From contig CAMUYE010000005.1 in assembly GCA_947164825.1 (NCBI GenBank), positions 1 through 54,445 of the forward strand: a stretch of 54,445 bases of DNA, written 5' to 3'. Shown piece after piece: positions 14,182-22,869 of the stretch; the first letter of the stretch is position 1, and every line of letters starts with the position of its first letter. Origin of the DNA: an uncultured Clostridia bacterium. GTDB lineage: Bacteria; Bacillota; Clostridia; Oscillospirales; Oscillospiraceae. The notes beneath the pieces are model-generated. The model worked only from the letters and a program-made list of their open reading frames with translations. It was not told where the DNA came from and ran no database searches. A program made the position numbers and the translations under genes.

Positions 14182-15936
14182 ATGGAAAAACTCTTAAATC
14201 TAATTTCAGCCAAGGTCTCCGCCGCCTTTGAGGCTGCGGGCTATGAGGCCTCCTACGGGCGTGTGACGGTGTCCAACCGGCCCGACCTCTGCGAATACCA
14301 GTGCAACGGCGCTCTGCCCGCTGCCAAGCTCTATCACAAGGCCCCCATTCAGATCGCGAAGGAGGTGGCGGCGAAGCTGGAGGCCGATCCGGCCTTCTCC
14401 GAGGTCCGGGCGGCCCTGCCCGGCTTTTTGAACCTGAAGCTGGCCCCCGCCTTCCTGGCGGTGTACCTGGAGGGGATGCGGACCGCCGAGCGCTTCGGCG
14501 TGGAGCCGGACCCCAGGGCCGGGACCGTGGTGGTGGACTACGGCGGAGCCAACGTGGCAAAGCCTCTGCACATCGGCCATCTGCGCTCGGCCATCATCGG
14601 CGAGAGCATCAAGCGCATCCAGTATTTCTTCGGCAACGAGACTGTGGGCGACACCCACCTGGGGGACTGGGGCCTGCAAATGGGCCTGGTGATCGCCGCC
14701 CTGCAGGACCGGCAGCCGGAGCTCTGCTATTTTGACCCGGGCTTCACCGGCCCCTACCCGGAGGAGGCCCCCTTCACCATCTCCGATCTGGAGGAGATCT
14801 ACCCCGCCGCCTCCGCCCGTTCCAAGACCGACGAGGCCTTTGCCCGCCGGGCCCACGACGCCACCTTTGAGCTCCAGCAGGGCCGCCCCGGCTACTACGC
14901 CCTCTGGAAGCACATCATGGCCGTCTCCAAGGCCGACCTGCGGAAGAATTACGACAAGTTAGGCGTCCGCTTCGAGGTCTGGCTCGGCGAGAGCGACGCC
15001 CAGCCCTACATTCCCCCCATGCTGGAAGAAATGCGGCAGAAGGGCCTGCTGGTGGAGAGCGAGGGCGCTCAGGTCATCGAGGTCCAGGAGCCCACGGATA
15101 CCAAGGAAGTGCCCCCCTGCATCATCATGAAGTCCGACGGCGCCACCCTTTACGCCACCACGGACCTGGCCACCATCCGCCAGCGGATGGAGACCTGGAA
15201 GCCCGACCGCATCCTCTACGTGGTGGACAAGCGCCAGAGCCTCCACTTCGAGCAGGTCTTCCGGGCAGCCCGGAAGGCGGCGCTTGTGAAGCCGGAGACG
15301 GAGCTGCGGCACATCGGCTACGGCACCATGAACGGCAAGGACGGCAAGCCCTTCAAGACCCGCGCCGGCGGCGTCATGCGGCTGGAGACCCTGATCAACG
15401 AGATCACCGACTTCGTCCGGGCCAAGGTGGAGGAGAACAACCTGGTCACCGGCGACGACGTGGCCGACACCACCGCCAAGATCGCCCTGGCTGCCCTGAA
15501 GTACGGCGACCTGATGAACGCCCCGACCAAGGACTATATCTTCGATCTGGACCGCTTCGCGGCCTTCGAGGGCAACACCGGCCCCTATATCCTCTATACC
15601 ATCGTCCGCATCAAGTCCATCCTGGCCCGTTACGGGGCCTGGGAGGAGCTGCCGATTGCGGCTCCGGAGAGCCCGGAGGCCAAGGATCTGATGCTGGCTC
15701 TGACCCGGCTGCCGGACGCCCTGGAGCTGGCCTATCGCGACTGCGCGCCCAACGCGATCTGCGCCTACGTCTACGAACTGGCGGGCTACGCCAACAAGTT
15801 CTACCATGAGACCCGCATCCTCGCCGAGGAGGACAAGCAGAAGCAGCAGGGCTATATCGCCCTCATCGGCCTGACGAAACGGGTCCTGGAGTGCTGCATT
15901 GAACTGCTGGGCTTTGAAGCGCCGGAAAAGATGTAA
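14182..15936 (+). CDS. argS: Arginine-tRNA ligase
   Basis: 584 residues, class I synthetase. An N-terminal additional domain (about 1-115) precedes the HIGH motif (KPLHIGHLRSAIIGE, about 130-145). As in most ArgRS the KMSKS loop is replaced by GTMNGKDGKPFKTRAGG. A C-terminal anticodon-binding DALR domain closes the protein. It joins arginine to tRNA-Arg in the cytoplasm. ATG 14182 follows CAAGGTGATT. Single gene with its own promoter, ending at a perfect hairpin shared with the convergent exporter genes. Confidence 0.97.
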   Translation: MEKLLNLISAKVSAAFEAAGYEASYGRVTVSNRPDLCEYQCNGALPAAKLYHKAPIQIAKEVAAKLEADPAFSEVRAALPGFLNLKLAPAFLAVYLEGMRTAERFGVEPDPRAGTVVVDYGGANVAKPLHIGHLRSAIIGESIKRIQYFFGNETVGDTHLGDWGLQMGLVIAALQDRQPELCYFDPGFTGPYPEEAPFTISDLEEIYPAASARSKTDEAFARRAHDATFELQQGRPGYYALWKHIMAVSKADLRKNYDKLGVRFEVWLGESDAQPYIPPMLEEMRQKGLLVESEGAQVIEVQEPTDTKEVPPCIIMKSDGATLYATTDLATIRQRMETWKPDRILYVVDKRQSLHFEQVFRAARKAALVKPETELRHIGYGTMNGKDGKPFKTRAGGVMRLETLINEITDFVRAKVEENNLVTGDDVADTTAKIALAALKYGDLMNAPTKDYIFDLDRFAAFEGNTGPYILYTIVRIKSILARYGAWEELPIAAPESPEAKDLMLALTRLPDALELAYRDCAPNAICAYVYELAGYANKFYHETRILAEEDKQKQQGYIALIGLTKRVLECCIELLGFEAPEKM

Positions 15937-15986
15937 CAAGTGACAAGTAACAAGTGACAAGTGACAGGTGACAAGTGACAGGTGAC
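15937..15986. repeat. Heptad array, AAGTGAC type
   Basis: Seven units of AAGTGAC/AAGTAAC/AGGTGAC, starting two bases after the argS stop. Confidence 0.85.
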
Positions 15987-16000
15987 AATAGTTTCCGCCT

Positions 16001-16022
16001 GTAGCGCGGGCAATCTGCCCGC
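16001..16022. repeat. GTAGCGCGGGCAATCTGCCCGC palindrome
   Basis: A lone copy of the unit clustered at 1-489. Confidence 0.85.
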
Positions 16023-16027
16023 TCAAA

Positions 16028-16082
16028 CGCACAAAGTCCGGTTTTTGGCTTGCGAAACAAGCCAAAAACCGGACTTTGTGCG
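16028..16082. terminator. Bidirectional terminator between argS and the ABC exporter
   Basis: A perfect 25-bp stem (CGCACAAAGTCCGGTTTTTG... with its complement) closed by the 5-nt loop CGAAA. It lies between two convergent genes, so it likely stops both transcripts. Confidence 0.85.
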
Positions 16083-16087
16083 TTATC

Positions 16088-17974
16088 CTATTGCTTCAGC
16101 AATTCCTGTTTGGTAAACTGCAGCGTATACAGTTTATAGTACCTTCCCTTGAGAGAAAGCAGCTCCTGGTGGGTGCCCTGCTCCACGATCTTGCCGTGGG
16201 AGAGGACGATGATGTTGTCCGCGTGCTGGACGGTGGAGAGGCGGTGGGCCACGATCAGCATGGTGCCGATGGTCTTGATCCGCTCCAGGGAGTCCTGAAT
16301 CAGCAGCTCGGTCTCGGTGTCGATGTTGGCTGTGGCCTCGTCAAGAATGATCACCGAGGGCTTGTGCAGGATGGTCCGGGCGAAGCTCAGCAGCTGACGC
16401 TGGCCCGCGGAGAAGTTGTTGCCCCGCTCCCGGACGGGCTCGTCCAGGCCCTTTTCCAGCCGATTGATGAAGCTGTCCGCGTTGACGTACTTGCAGGCCG
16501 CCATGACCTCCTCGTCGCTGACCCCCTCCATGCGGAGCAGGAGGTTGGAGCGGATGTCGCCGGAGAAGAGGAACACGTCCTGGAGCATCTGGCCGAAGTG
16601 CCGGCGCAGGGAGGCGATCCGGATGCTCTTGATGTCCCGGCCGTCGATGAGGATCTGGCCCTTCTGGATGTCGTAGTTGCGGCAGATCAGGCTGAGGATC
16701 GTGGTCTTGCCCGAGCCCGTGGCGCCTACGAAGGCCACGGTCTGGCCGGGCAGGACGTGGAAGCTCACGCCCTTGAGCACCCATTCGTCGGGCTTGTACT
16801 GGAACCACACGTCCCGGAACTCGATCTCGCCCTTGATTTCATCCAGCTCCACGGCGCCCGGCTCGTCCACGATCTCGGGGACGATGTCCAGCACGGAGAA
16901 GATCTTCTCCGCCGCGGCGAAGGAGCGCTGGAGCATGTCGAACTGCTCCGCCAGGTTCTGGATGGGATTGAAGAACTTGTTGAGGTACATGTAGAAGCTG
17001 ACGATGACGCCGGAAGTGATGGTCTGGCCGAACCAGTGCTGATCCTGGATGTGGCCCTTGGCTCCGAAGTAGAACAGGCAGAGCACCGTGGAGATGTAGA
17101 GCATGTAGACCATGGGACGGAAGATGCCGAAGACCAGCATCCGGGCGTTCTTGGCCTTTTTCAGCTCCGAGCTGCGGCCCTCGAAGTCCGCCATCTTCCG
17201 GTCCTCCCGGTTGAAGCTCTGGGTGATCTTGATGCCCGAGAGGTTTTCCGAGAGGTAGGTGTTGATAGCCGTGGTGGCGTCGTTGACCCGGCGGTGGACC
17301 TTGCGGGAGAACTTGCGGAAGATCACCGTAAAGAGCACCACGAAGGGCACGAAGCAGAGGACCATCAGGGTCAGGGCGTAGTTGAGCATCAGCATGGCCC
17401 CCAGGACGCCGAAGATGACAAGGGCGTTCTTGGCCATAGTCACCAGGATGTTGGTGAACATATAGGAGATGGAGTTGGGGTCGTTGCTGACGCGGGTGAC
17501 CAGCTTGCCCACGGGGATCTTGCTGAGCTGGTCGTGGGAGAGGCTCTCGATGTGGGTGAAGATGTCCATGCGCATCTGGGAGAGGATCTTCTGTCCCACC
17601 TTCTGCAGCAGCATGGCCTGGGCGTAGGTGGAGATCAGGCTGACCACCAGAATGCCCGCGTAGACCGCCACGTAGGAGAAGAGCTTCGGCAGCTCAAAGC
17701 GGTCTTTGATCAGCTCCTCCACCCGGCCCACGAGCAGGGGAGAGAGCACGTCGTAGGCGATGGAGACCAGCATGATGAAGAAGACCAGAATGAACCAGCC
17801 CCGGTAGGGCTTGGCGTAGCGCAGGAGCCGCCGGACGATCTCGCCGTCGCGCATGTTGCGCTCCCAGCCCATGGACTTTTTCTTGTCCTTCTGGACCAGA
17901 AAGGCCACCAGGAAGACCACTGCAAAGACGCCGATGACGGCGCCGACGATCAGGATGGGAAGGTACTCACGCAT
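16088..17974 (-). CDS. ABC exporter subunit with canonical Walker B (heterodimer partner 2)
   Basis: 628 residues: an extra N-terminal hydrophobic segment (about 5-25), a six-helix exporter domain (about 60-350) and an ATPase domain. Walker A is GATGSGKTT and Walker B is VIILDEATANID with the catalytic Glu present; the signature is the altered FSAGQRQ. ATG 17974 follows GGAGG and lies eight bases inside the upstream subunit gene. The complementary defects of the two subunits are those of heterodimeric exporters such as TM287/288 and BmrCD, with one degenerate ATP site. Multidrug or lipid export is likely but unproven. Confidence 0.92.
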   Translation of the reverse strand: MREYLPILIVGAVIGVFAVVFLVAFLVQKDKKKSMGWERNMRDGEIVRRLLRYAKPYRGWFILVFFIMLVSIAYDVLSPLLVGRVEELIKDRFELPKLFSYVAVYAGILVVSLISTYAQAMLLQKVGQKILSQMRMDIFTHIESLSHDQLSKIPVGKLVTRVSNDPNSISYMFTNILVTMAKNALVIFGVLGAMLMLNYALTLMVLCFVPFVVLFTVIFRKFSRKVHRRVNDATTAINTYLSENLSGIKITQSFNREDRKMADFEGRSSELKKAKNARMLVFGIFRPMVYMLYISTVLCLFYFGAKGHIQDQHWFGQTITSGVIVSFYMYLNKFFNPIQNLAEQFDMLQRSFAAAEKIFSVLDIVPEIVDEPGAVELDEIKGEIEFRDVWFQYKPDEWVLKGVSFHVLPGQTVAFVGATGSGKTTILSLICRNYDIQKGQILIDGRDIKSIRIASLRRHFGQMLQDVFLFSGDIRSNLLLRMEGVSDEEVMAACKYVNADSFINRLEKGLDEPVRERGNNFSAGQRQLLSFARTILHKPSVIILDEATANIDTETELLIQDSLERIKTIGTMLIVAHRLSTVQHADNIIVLSHGKIVEQGTHQELLSLKGRYYKLYTLQFTKQELLKQ

Positions 17975-19748
17975 GATCGGCGCCTCCTTCCTCTTCAAGT
18001 TTCTGGAGATCGACCATCTTCCGGTAGCCCGGGCAGCTCTCATAGAGCGCGTCGTGGGTGCCCACGGCGGCGATGCGACCGTCCTCCATGTAGAGCAGCT
18101 TGTCCATCTGCTGGATGGTGGAGATCCGGTGGGCGATGAGGATGGTGGTTTTGCCCTTTCGGGTCCGCCGCAGGTTTTCCAGAATGACCCGTTCCGTCTG
18201 GGTGTCCACGGCGGAGACGGAGTCGTCCAGGATCAGGATGGGGGCCTTCTTCATCAGGGCCCGGGCGATGGAGATCCGCTGCTTCTGACCGCCGGAGACC
18301 GTGACGCCCCGCTCGCCCAGCAGGGTGTCGTAGCCCTGGTGGAACTCCTGAACGTTGCTGTAGAGGTCCGCCAGGGTGGCGGCCTCCTCCACCTCCGCCC
18401 GGGTTGCGTCGTCCACGGCGAAGGCGATGTTCTCGGCAATGGTCTCCGAGAAGAGGTAGTTATCCTGGGGGACGTAGGCGCAGCCCTCCCGGAGGGAGTG
18501 GATCGTGATGCTGTTCACGTCGTGCCCGTCCACAAAGAGGGTCCCATCCGGGACGTTGTAGGTCCGGAGGATCAGATCCACCAGGGTGGTCTTGCCGCAG
18601 CCGGTCTTGCCCACCAGGCCCACGTTCTCTCCGGCCTCGATGCGGAAGCTGACGTGCTGCAGCACGTCATACTCCCCGTCGGGGTAGCGGAAGCTCAGAT
18701 CCCGGAACTCGATCTCTCCCCGGACCTGCTCCAGGGGCACGGCCCCGGGGGCGTCCACCACGTCGGGCTCCGCGTCCAGAAGGCCGGAGATCCGGTTCAG
18801 AGAGGCCTTGCCCCGGGAGCTCATGTCGATGAGCTCCGAGACCGCCATGACCGGCCAGATCACCGCGGTGAAGTAGCCGATAAACTCCACCAGCTGACCG
18901 GCGTTGAAGACGCCCTTCCAGACCAGGTAGCCGCCGTAGCCCAGGATGATGCAGACCACGCTCTCCACAAAGGCCATGACCAGGACCCGCAGCAGGACCG
19001 CGGCCTTGGTGTGCTCCACGTTGGCGACCTCGTTCTCCTCGTTGAGCTTCCGGAACGCCATGAGCTCCTTGGCCTCCTTGACGAAGGCCTTGATGACGGC
19101 GATGCCGGAGAAGCTCTCCTGGCTGAAGTCGGAGAGCCGGGAGAAGGCCTCCTGCCGGACGTCCCATTTCTTCATCATGTACCTGCCCACGATGGTGGCC
19201 GAGACCAGCAGCAGGGCCGTGGGGATCAGGGAGAGCAGGGTCAGCAGCCAGTTCATGCGGAACATCTTGGTCAGGGACATGACTGCCAGCAGCAGGGCGT
19301 CAAAGAACATCATAATGCCCCAGGCAAAACACTCCGAGACCGTGTCCAGGTCGTTGGTGTAGAGGCTCATAAGGCTGCCCACCTTGTGGACCTGGTAATA
19401 GTTCTGGCTCAGACGCCGGGAATTGTCGAACATCCGGTTGCGGATGTTCTCCTCCACCTTGAAGGCGGTGCCCAGGAACATGACGCGCCACAGGAAGCGG
19501 CCGATGATCATGGCCAGGATGATGGTCAGCATGGGCATGCAGATCCGGTCCAGCAGGAAGTCCATGTCAAAGGGCACCATGACCCCGTCCACCAGGACCT
19601 CGCCGTTGTTGACGCCGTTGATGACCATCTGGTAGAGCTTGGGGACCAGCAGCTGCAGATAGTCCACCGCCGCCAGGGCGGCCAGTCCGATCAGCAGCAT
19701 GTGCAGGTAGCGGAGGTAGTAGCGGTTGATGTGTTTCCCGAATATCAT
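17967..19748 (-). CDS. ABC exporter subunit with degenerate Walker B (heterodimer partner 1)
   Basis: 593 residues: six membrane helices (about 18-320) and an ATPase domain with Walker A GKTGCGKTT, canonical signature VSGGQKQR and Walker B ILILDDSVSAVD. The residue after the Walker B Asp is Asp rather than the catalytic Glu, which marks the degenerate half of a heterodimer. Its start follows a heptad array and an XRE-family gene on the same strand, and its 3' end overlaps the partner. The regulator may control the whole operon. Confidence 0.92.
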   Translation of the reverse strand: MIFGKHINRYYLRYLHMLLIGLAALAAVDYLQLLVPKLYQMVINGVNNGEVLVDGVMVPFDMDFLLDRICMPMLTIILAMIIGRFLWRVMFLGTAFKVEENIRNRMFDNSRRLSQNYYQVHKVGSLMSLYTNDLDTVSECFAWGIMMFFDALLLAVMSLTKMFRMNWLLTLLSLIPTALLLVSATIVGRYMMKKWDVRQEAFSRLSDFSQESFSGIAVIKAFVKEAKELMAFRKLNEENEVANVEHTKAAVLLRVLVMAFVESVVCIILGYGGYLVWKGVFNAGQLVEFIGYFTAVIWPVMAVSELIDMSSRGKASLNRISGLLDAEPDVVDAPGAVPLEQVRGEIEFRDLSFRYPDGEYDVLQHVSFRIEAGENVGLVGKTGCGKTTLVDLILRTYNVPDGTLFVDGHDVNSITIHSLREGCAYVPQDNYLFSETIAENIAFAVDDATRAEVEEAATLADLYSNVQEFHQGYDTLLGERGVTVSGGQKQRISIARALMKKAPILILDDSVSAVDTQTERVILENLRRTRKGKTTILIAHRISTIQQMDKLLYMEDGRIAAVGTHDALYESCPGYRKMVDLQKLEEEGGADHA

Positions 19749-19771
19749 ACGGCATCACTCCTTGTCGGAAC

Positions 19772-19813
19772 GCAAAATGCAAAATGCAAAATGCAAAGTG
19801 CAAAATGCAAAAT
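19772..19813. repeat. Heptad array, GCAAAAT type
   Basis: Six units GCAAAAT with one GCAAAGT, in the gap between the XRE gene and the exporter. The same unit recurs at 23750, 48566, 48613 and, inverted, 48921. Confidence 0.9.
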
Positions 19814-19873
19814 AAATCGTCTGCAGGGGCCGGCGTCCTCAACGGCCCGTCAAAGGCCCTCTGCTTGTCCGCC

Positions 19874-20110
19874 TTATTCCCCGTCGCAGTCCACGTCGGG
19901 CAGGGTGGGGTCATACTCCAAAATATCCCCCGGCTGGCAGTCCAGGGCTTCACAAATCGCCGCCAGGGTGGAGAAGCGGATCGCGCAGACATGGCCGGTC
20001 TTGATCTTGGAGAGGTTGACGTTGGCGATGCCCACCCGGTCGGCCAGGTCCTTCAGCGTGATCTTCCGGTCCGCCATCACGCGGTCCAGACGTAAAACGA
20101 TCTGTCCCAT
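19874..20110 (-). CDS. XRE/Cro-type transcriptional regulator
   Basis: 78 residues forming a single helix-turn-helix domain: RKITLKDLADRVGIANVNLSKIKTG with the YozG/HipB-like continuation FSTLAAICEALDCQPGDILEY. ATG 20110 is five bases after GGAGG; upstream in-frame ATGs at 20113 and 20122 sit on or too near the ribosome site. It is first in a likely operon with the ABC exporter and is preceded by a perfect palindrome that could be its own operator. Inducer unknown. Confidence 0.85.
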   Translation of the reverse strand: MGQIVLRLDRVMADRKITLKDLADRVGIANVNLSKIKTGHVCAIRFSTLAAICEALDCQPGDILEYDPTLPDVDCDGE

Positions 20111-20136
20111 CATGGCCTCCAAAACATAAAAAATTT

Positions 20137-20153
20137 AACGATTGTCGTTAACG
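20137..20153. promoter_or_regulatory. Palindromic operator candidate TTAACGA-TTG-TCGTTAA
   Basis: A perfect 7-3-7 inverted repeat about 27 bp upstream of the XRE start, a usual place for an autoregulatory site. Confidence 0.55.
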
Positions 20154-20277
20154 ATCGCCGCTATCATACAACAAGATCCGCCGCTTGTCAAGAGCCTGCT
20201 TTGCGGACGGAAATTCGGCTTTGCAGACAGGAAGGCGGCGCCTGTCCCCCAGGGCAGGCGCCGCCTTCGGCGGAGTA

Positions 20278-21108
20278 TCAAAGCCTGATTTTCTCCCGTA
20301 CCGTGCAGTCGGGGGCGGTGCTGAGACTGCCGGAGTATTCCACCCGGTCGATGACGCATTCGGGGCCGATGCGGACGTTGACGCCCCGGACGGTCCGGGC
20401 GTCGGTGTATTCCAGGTCGATCTCGTCGGCCTCGATAAGCTCCGCGCTCAGGTGAGGCCGCTTCTGGACGCTGAAGAGGGAAAAGCCGCTTCCGCCCCGG
20501 CGGACCCTGACGCTGCCGCCGCCGATGGACTCGATCCGGTCCTCGCCGGAAACCGTCAGCTCCACGGTCTCGGCGTTGAGCAGGCCGTCGATGCGGACCG
20601 CACCCTCGGCCCGGAAGCTCTCGGCCTGGACCGGGCCCTCGACCTTCAGCACCCCGTCCACCTCGATTTCCCCAGCGCTGACGCTTCCCTCGACCTTGGT
20701 CGAGCCGTCCACCGCCAGGGTTCCGACGCTCAGGTCCCCCGCGACCTTGAAGCTGCCGCTGACGTCCGCCTTGCCGCCCACGATACAGGGGCCGTTCTCG
20801 ACCTTGAAGCTGCCGTTGACCTCCAGGTCGCCGCCGATCTCGCAGGGACCGTTCCCGACCTTGAAGGAGCCGTTGACCTCCAGAGCCTCGCCCCGGACCG
20901 CGCCCTCGACCCTTCCCGCCCCGTCGATCTCAATGGGGCCGTGGACGGTCAGACCGCCTCCCTCGACCTTTCCCGCGCCGGGAAGCTCAAAGCAGTCGCA
21001 TTCCAGGTCGCCGGTGATCTTGCCGGAGCCGGCGATGAAGACCTTGCCGAAGCGTCCGCCGTTCTGGCTGCCGACGCCGTAAATTTCCAGATTGCCGTAG
21101 TTATTCAT
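20278..21108 (-). CDS. Bactofilin-like polymer-forming protein (YhbE/YhbF type)
   Basis: 276 residues dominated by a repetitive right-handed beta-helix pattern, with short repeats such as VNGSFKV-NGPC and [12 protein letters not shown] at about 18-residue spacing. This is typical of bactofilin/DUF583 proteins, which self-assemble into filaments on the inner face of the membrane. It overlaps the 3' end of the yhbD-type regulator gene by eight bases. In Bacillus, yhbD sits with two such genes, yhbE and yhbF; here one longer copy follows. Cellular role unknown. Confidence 0.85.
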   Translation of the reverse strand: MNNYGNLEIYGVGSQNGGRFGKVFIAGSGKITGDLECDCFELPGAGKVEGGGLTVHGPIEIDGAGRVEGAVRGEALEVNGSFKVGNGPCEIGGDLEVNGSFKVENGPCIVGGKADVSGSFKVAGDLSVGTLAVDGSTKVEGSVSAGEIEVDGVLKVEGPVQAESFRAEGAVRIDGLLNAETVELTVSGEDRIESIGGGSVRVRRGGSGFSLFSVQKRPHLSAELIEADEIDLEYTDARTVRGVNVRIGPECVIDRVEYSGSLSTAPDCTVREKIRL

Positions 21109-21493
21109 CGTGATACACTCCTTTCAAATCCTCCAAAAGTTCGGTTTGCCGGTCCCCCAGGACCAGGCGGACGGATTCCAGACCCTCCAGCGGGTAGCGG
21201 TGCAGGCCGTAGGCGTCCTGGATCAGCAGTGCCGGCTTCGGCGCGGGCGCTGCGGGCGTCTCCCGGTGGTTGAGCTCCGCGGCCAGCTCCTCCAGAGAAG
21301 CCTTGCGCTCTAAAATCAGCTCCATCCGGGGGAGGATCTGCTCCCGGCGGAACCAGGTCTCCTGGCCTGTGGGGGCGGAGCGCCGGATAAACCAGTCCTC
21401 CGGGATCAGCCCCATCCGCTTCCAGCGGTAGAGGGCCCCGTAGGAGATCCCGTACATGTCCAGCAGCTCCTTTTTGGAAATCAGGGGTTCCAT
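21101..21493 (-). CDS. yhbD: YhbD-type MerR-like regulator (DUF4004)
   Basis: 130 residues. The N-terminal part ([20 protein letters not shown], then [11 protein letters not shown]) is a MerR-like DNA-binding domain of the DUF4004/YhbD family. The remainder has a helical stretch ([15 protein letters not shown]) and a Pro/Ala-rich linker. ATG 21493 follows AGGAGG. It is followed directly by the bactofilin gene, the conserved neighbourhood of this family. Two copies of an 11-bp palindrome in its promoter suggest it represses itself and the bactofilin gene. Confidence 0.87.
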   Translation of the reverse strand: MEPLISKKELLDMYGISYGALYRWKRMGLIPEDWFIRRSAPTGQETWFRREQILPRMELILERKASLEELAAELNHRETPAAPAPKPALLIQDAYGLHRYPLEGLESVRLVLGDRQTELLEDLKGVYHDE

Positions 21494-21522
21494 AGCTTAT
21501 ATCCTCCTTTCGTAACGATGTG

Positions 21523-21572
21523 TAACATTGTTATCACGTCTGCATAATACCATAACATTGTTACGTTGTCAA
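21523..21572 (-). promoter_or_regulatory. yhbD promoter with two TAACANTGTTA operators
   Basis: Minus strand: TTGACA (21567-21572), 17-nt spacer, TATTAT (21544-21549). One TAACAATGTTA lies inside the spacer (21553-21563) and a second just downstream of the -10 (21523-21533), with centres 30 bp apart, about three helical turns. Confidence 0.8.
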
Positions 21573-21596
21573 GGGGGGTTGGAATATTTTTGAAAA

Positions 21597-21656
21597 TCGG
21601 GATTTGTCGAGCCCTCGTAAAGCCTTCCCCCGAGGGGGAAGGCAGTGCGACAAATC
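21597..21656. repeat. CGGGATTTGTCG...CGACAAATCC composite repeat
   Basis: Outer arms GGGATTTGTCG and CGACAAATCC enclose CCTTCCCCC/GGGGGAAGG. Same outer arms as the composite elements at 3774, 34178, 35050 and 38095. Confidence 0.65.
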
Positions 21657-21682
21657 CGGCTTTGCCGCATTCCTGGGGAACG

Positions 21683-21713
21683 AAAAATCCGCGCCTCTTT
21701 CGAGGCGCGGATT
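21683..21713 (-). terminator. Terminator of fba
   Basis: Minus strand: AATCCGCGCCTC paired with GAGGCGCGGATT over a 4-nt loop, followed by five T residues. Confidence 0.9.
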
Positions 21714-21758
21714 GGCGGACAAGCCATGCCTTTTGGCGGCTTGTTCCTACAGTTGAGC

Positions 21759-22727
21759 TCAGGCCTTGCCGGCGCAGCCCAGGACGTCGATCAGCTTGTG
21801 GCGGACCAGCTCCTTGATGTTGGCGCGGGCGGGCTTCAGGTACTCTCTGGGGTCGAACTTCTCGGGATGCTCGTTGAAGAAGGCCCGGATGGTGCCGGTC
21901 ATGGCAAGACGCAGGTCGGAGTCGATGTTGATCTTGCAGACGGCGGAACGGGCGGCCTCACGCAGCTGCTCCTCGGGGATGCCCACGGCGTCGGGCATCT
22001 TGCCGCCGTTGGCGTTGATCATGGCGACATAGTTCTGGGGGACGGAGGAGGAGCCGTGGAGCACGATGGGGAAGCCGGGCAGGCGCTTGGTGATCTCCTC
22101 CAGCACGTCGAAGCGCAGGGGAGGCGGCACCAGGATGCCCTTCTCGTTGCGGGTGCACTGGGCGGCGGTGAACTTGTAGGCGCCGTGGGAGGTGCCGATG
22201 GCGATGGCCAGGGAGTCGCAGCCGGTCTTGGCGACGAATTCCTCGACCTCCTCGGGACGGGTGTAGGAGGCGGCGTGGGCCGCGACCTTGACGTCGTCCT
22301 CGATGCCGGCCAGGGTGCCCAGCTCAGCCTCGACCACCACGCCGTGATCGTGAGCGTACTCCACGACCTTGCGGGTGATCTCGATGTTCTCGGCGAAGGG
22401 CTTGGAGGAGGCGTCGATCATGACGGAGGTGAAGCCGCCGTCGATGCAGGATTTGCAGGTCTCGAAGTCGGGGCCGTGGTCCAGATGCAGGGCGATGGGG
22501 ATCTCGGGGCACTCGATGACGGCAGCCTCGACCAGCTTCACCAGGTAGGTGTGGTTGGCGTAGGCGCGGGCGCCCTTGGAGACCTGGAGGATGACGGGGG
22601 CGTGCTCTTCCTTGCAGGCTTCGGTAATGCCCTGCACGATTTCCATGTTGTTGACGTTGAAGGCGCCGATGGCGTAGCCGCCGTCATAGGCTTTCTTGAA
22701 CATTTCGGTTGTAGTTACCAGAGGCAT
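21759..22727 (-). CDS. fba: Class II fructose-bisphosphate aldolase
   Basis: 322 residues, zinc-dependent type. Metal and substrate motifs are visible: LHLDHGPDFETC (zinc His and preceding Asp region), DHGVVVEAELGTLAG, and HGSSSVP. It cleaves fructose 1,6-bisphosphate to dihydroxyacetone phosphate and glyceraldehyde 3-phosphate in glycolysis, and runs in reverse in gluconeogenesis. ATG 22727 lies downstream of AAAGGAGTG; upstream in-frame methionines lack support. Monocistronic with its own promoter and terminator. Confidence 0.96.
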   Translation of the reverse strand: MPLVTTTEMFKKAYDGGYAIGAFNVNNMEIVQGITEACKEEHAPVILQVSKGARAYANHTYLVKLVEAAVIECPEIPIALHLDHGPDFETCKSCIDGGFTSVMIDASSKPFAENIEITRKVVEYAHDHGVVVEAELGTLAGIEDDVKVAAHAASYTRPEEVEEFVAKTGCDSLAIAIGTSHGAYKFTAAQCTRNEKGILVPPPLRFDVLEEITKRLPGFPIVLHGSSSVPQNYVAMINANGGKMPDAVGIPEEQLREAARSAVCKINIDSDLRLAMTGTIRAFFNEHPEKFDPREYLKPARANIKELVRHKLIDVLGCAGKA

Positions 22728-22761
22728 AGTACACACTCCTTTATTTTGATTTGACAAATAG

Positions 22762-22789
22762 ATTATACCATATTTCCGGGGAAATACAA
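22762..22789 (-). promoter_or_regulatory. Promoter of fba
   Basis: Minus strand: TTGTAT, 16-nt spacer, TATAAT. Confidence 0.75.
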
Positions 22790-22818
22790 GAGCAATTTTC
22801 GCTTTCTGATCTGCCTTC

Positions 22819-22847
22819 TTGCAAATCCGGCGCTCTTCGGGTATAAT
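22819..22847 (+). promoter_or_regulatory. Promoter of the response regulator/kinase operon
   Basis: TTGCAA, 17-nt spacer, perfect TATAAT, about 20 bp before the TTG start. Confidence 0.8.
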
Positions 22848-22869
22848 GGGCGAAAAGAGGTGATTTGCT

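Noticed and set aside
16076-20129. Long plus-strand frames across the ABC exporter genes
   Set aside because: They are shadows of two well-supported minus-strand ABC genes; low-complexity His/Gln/Asp-rich translations and no start signals.
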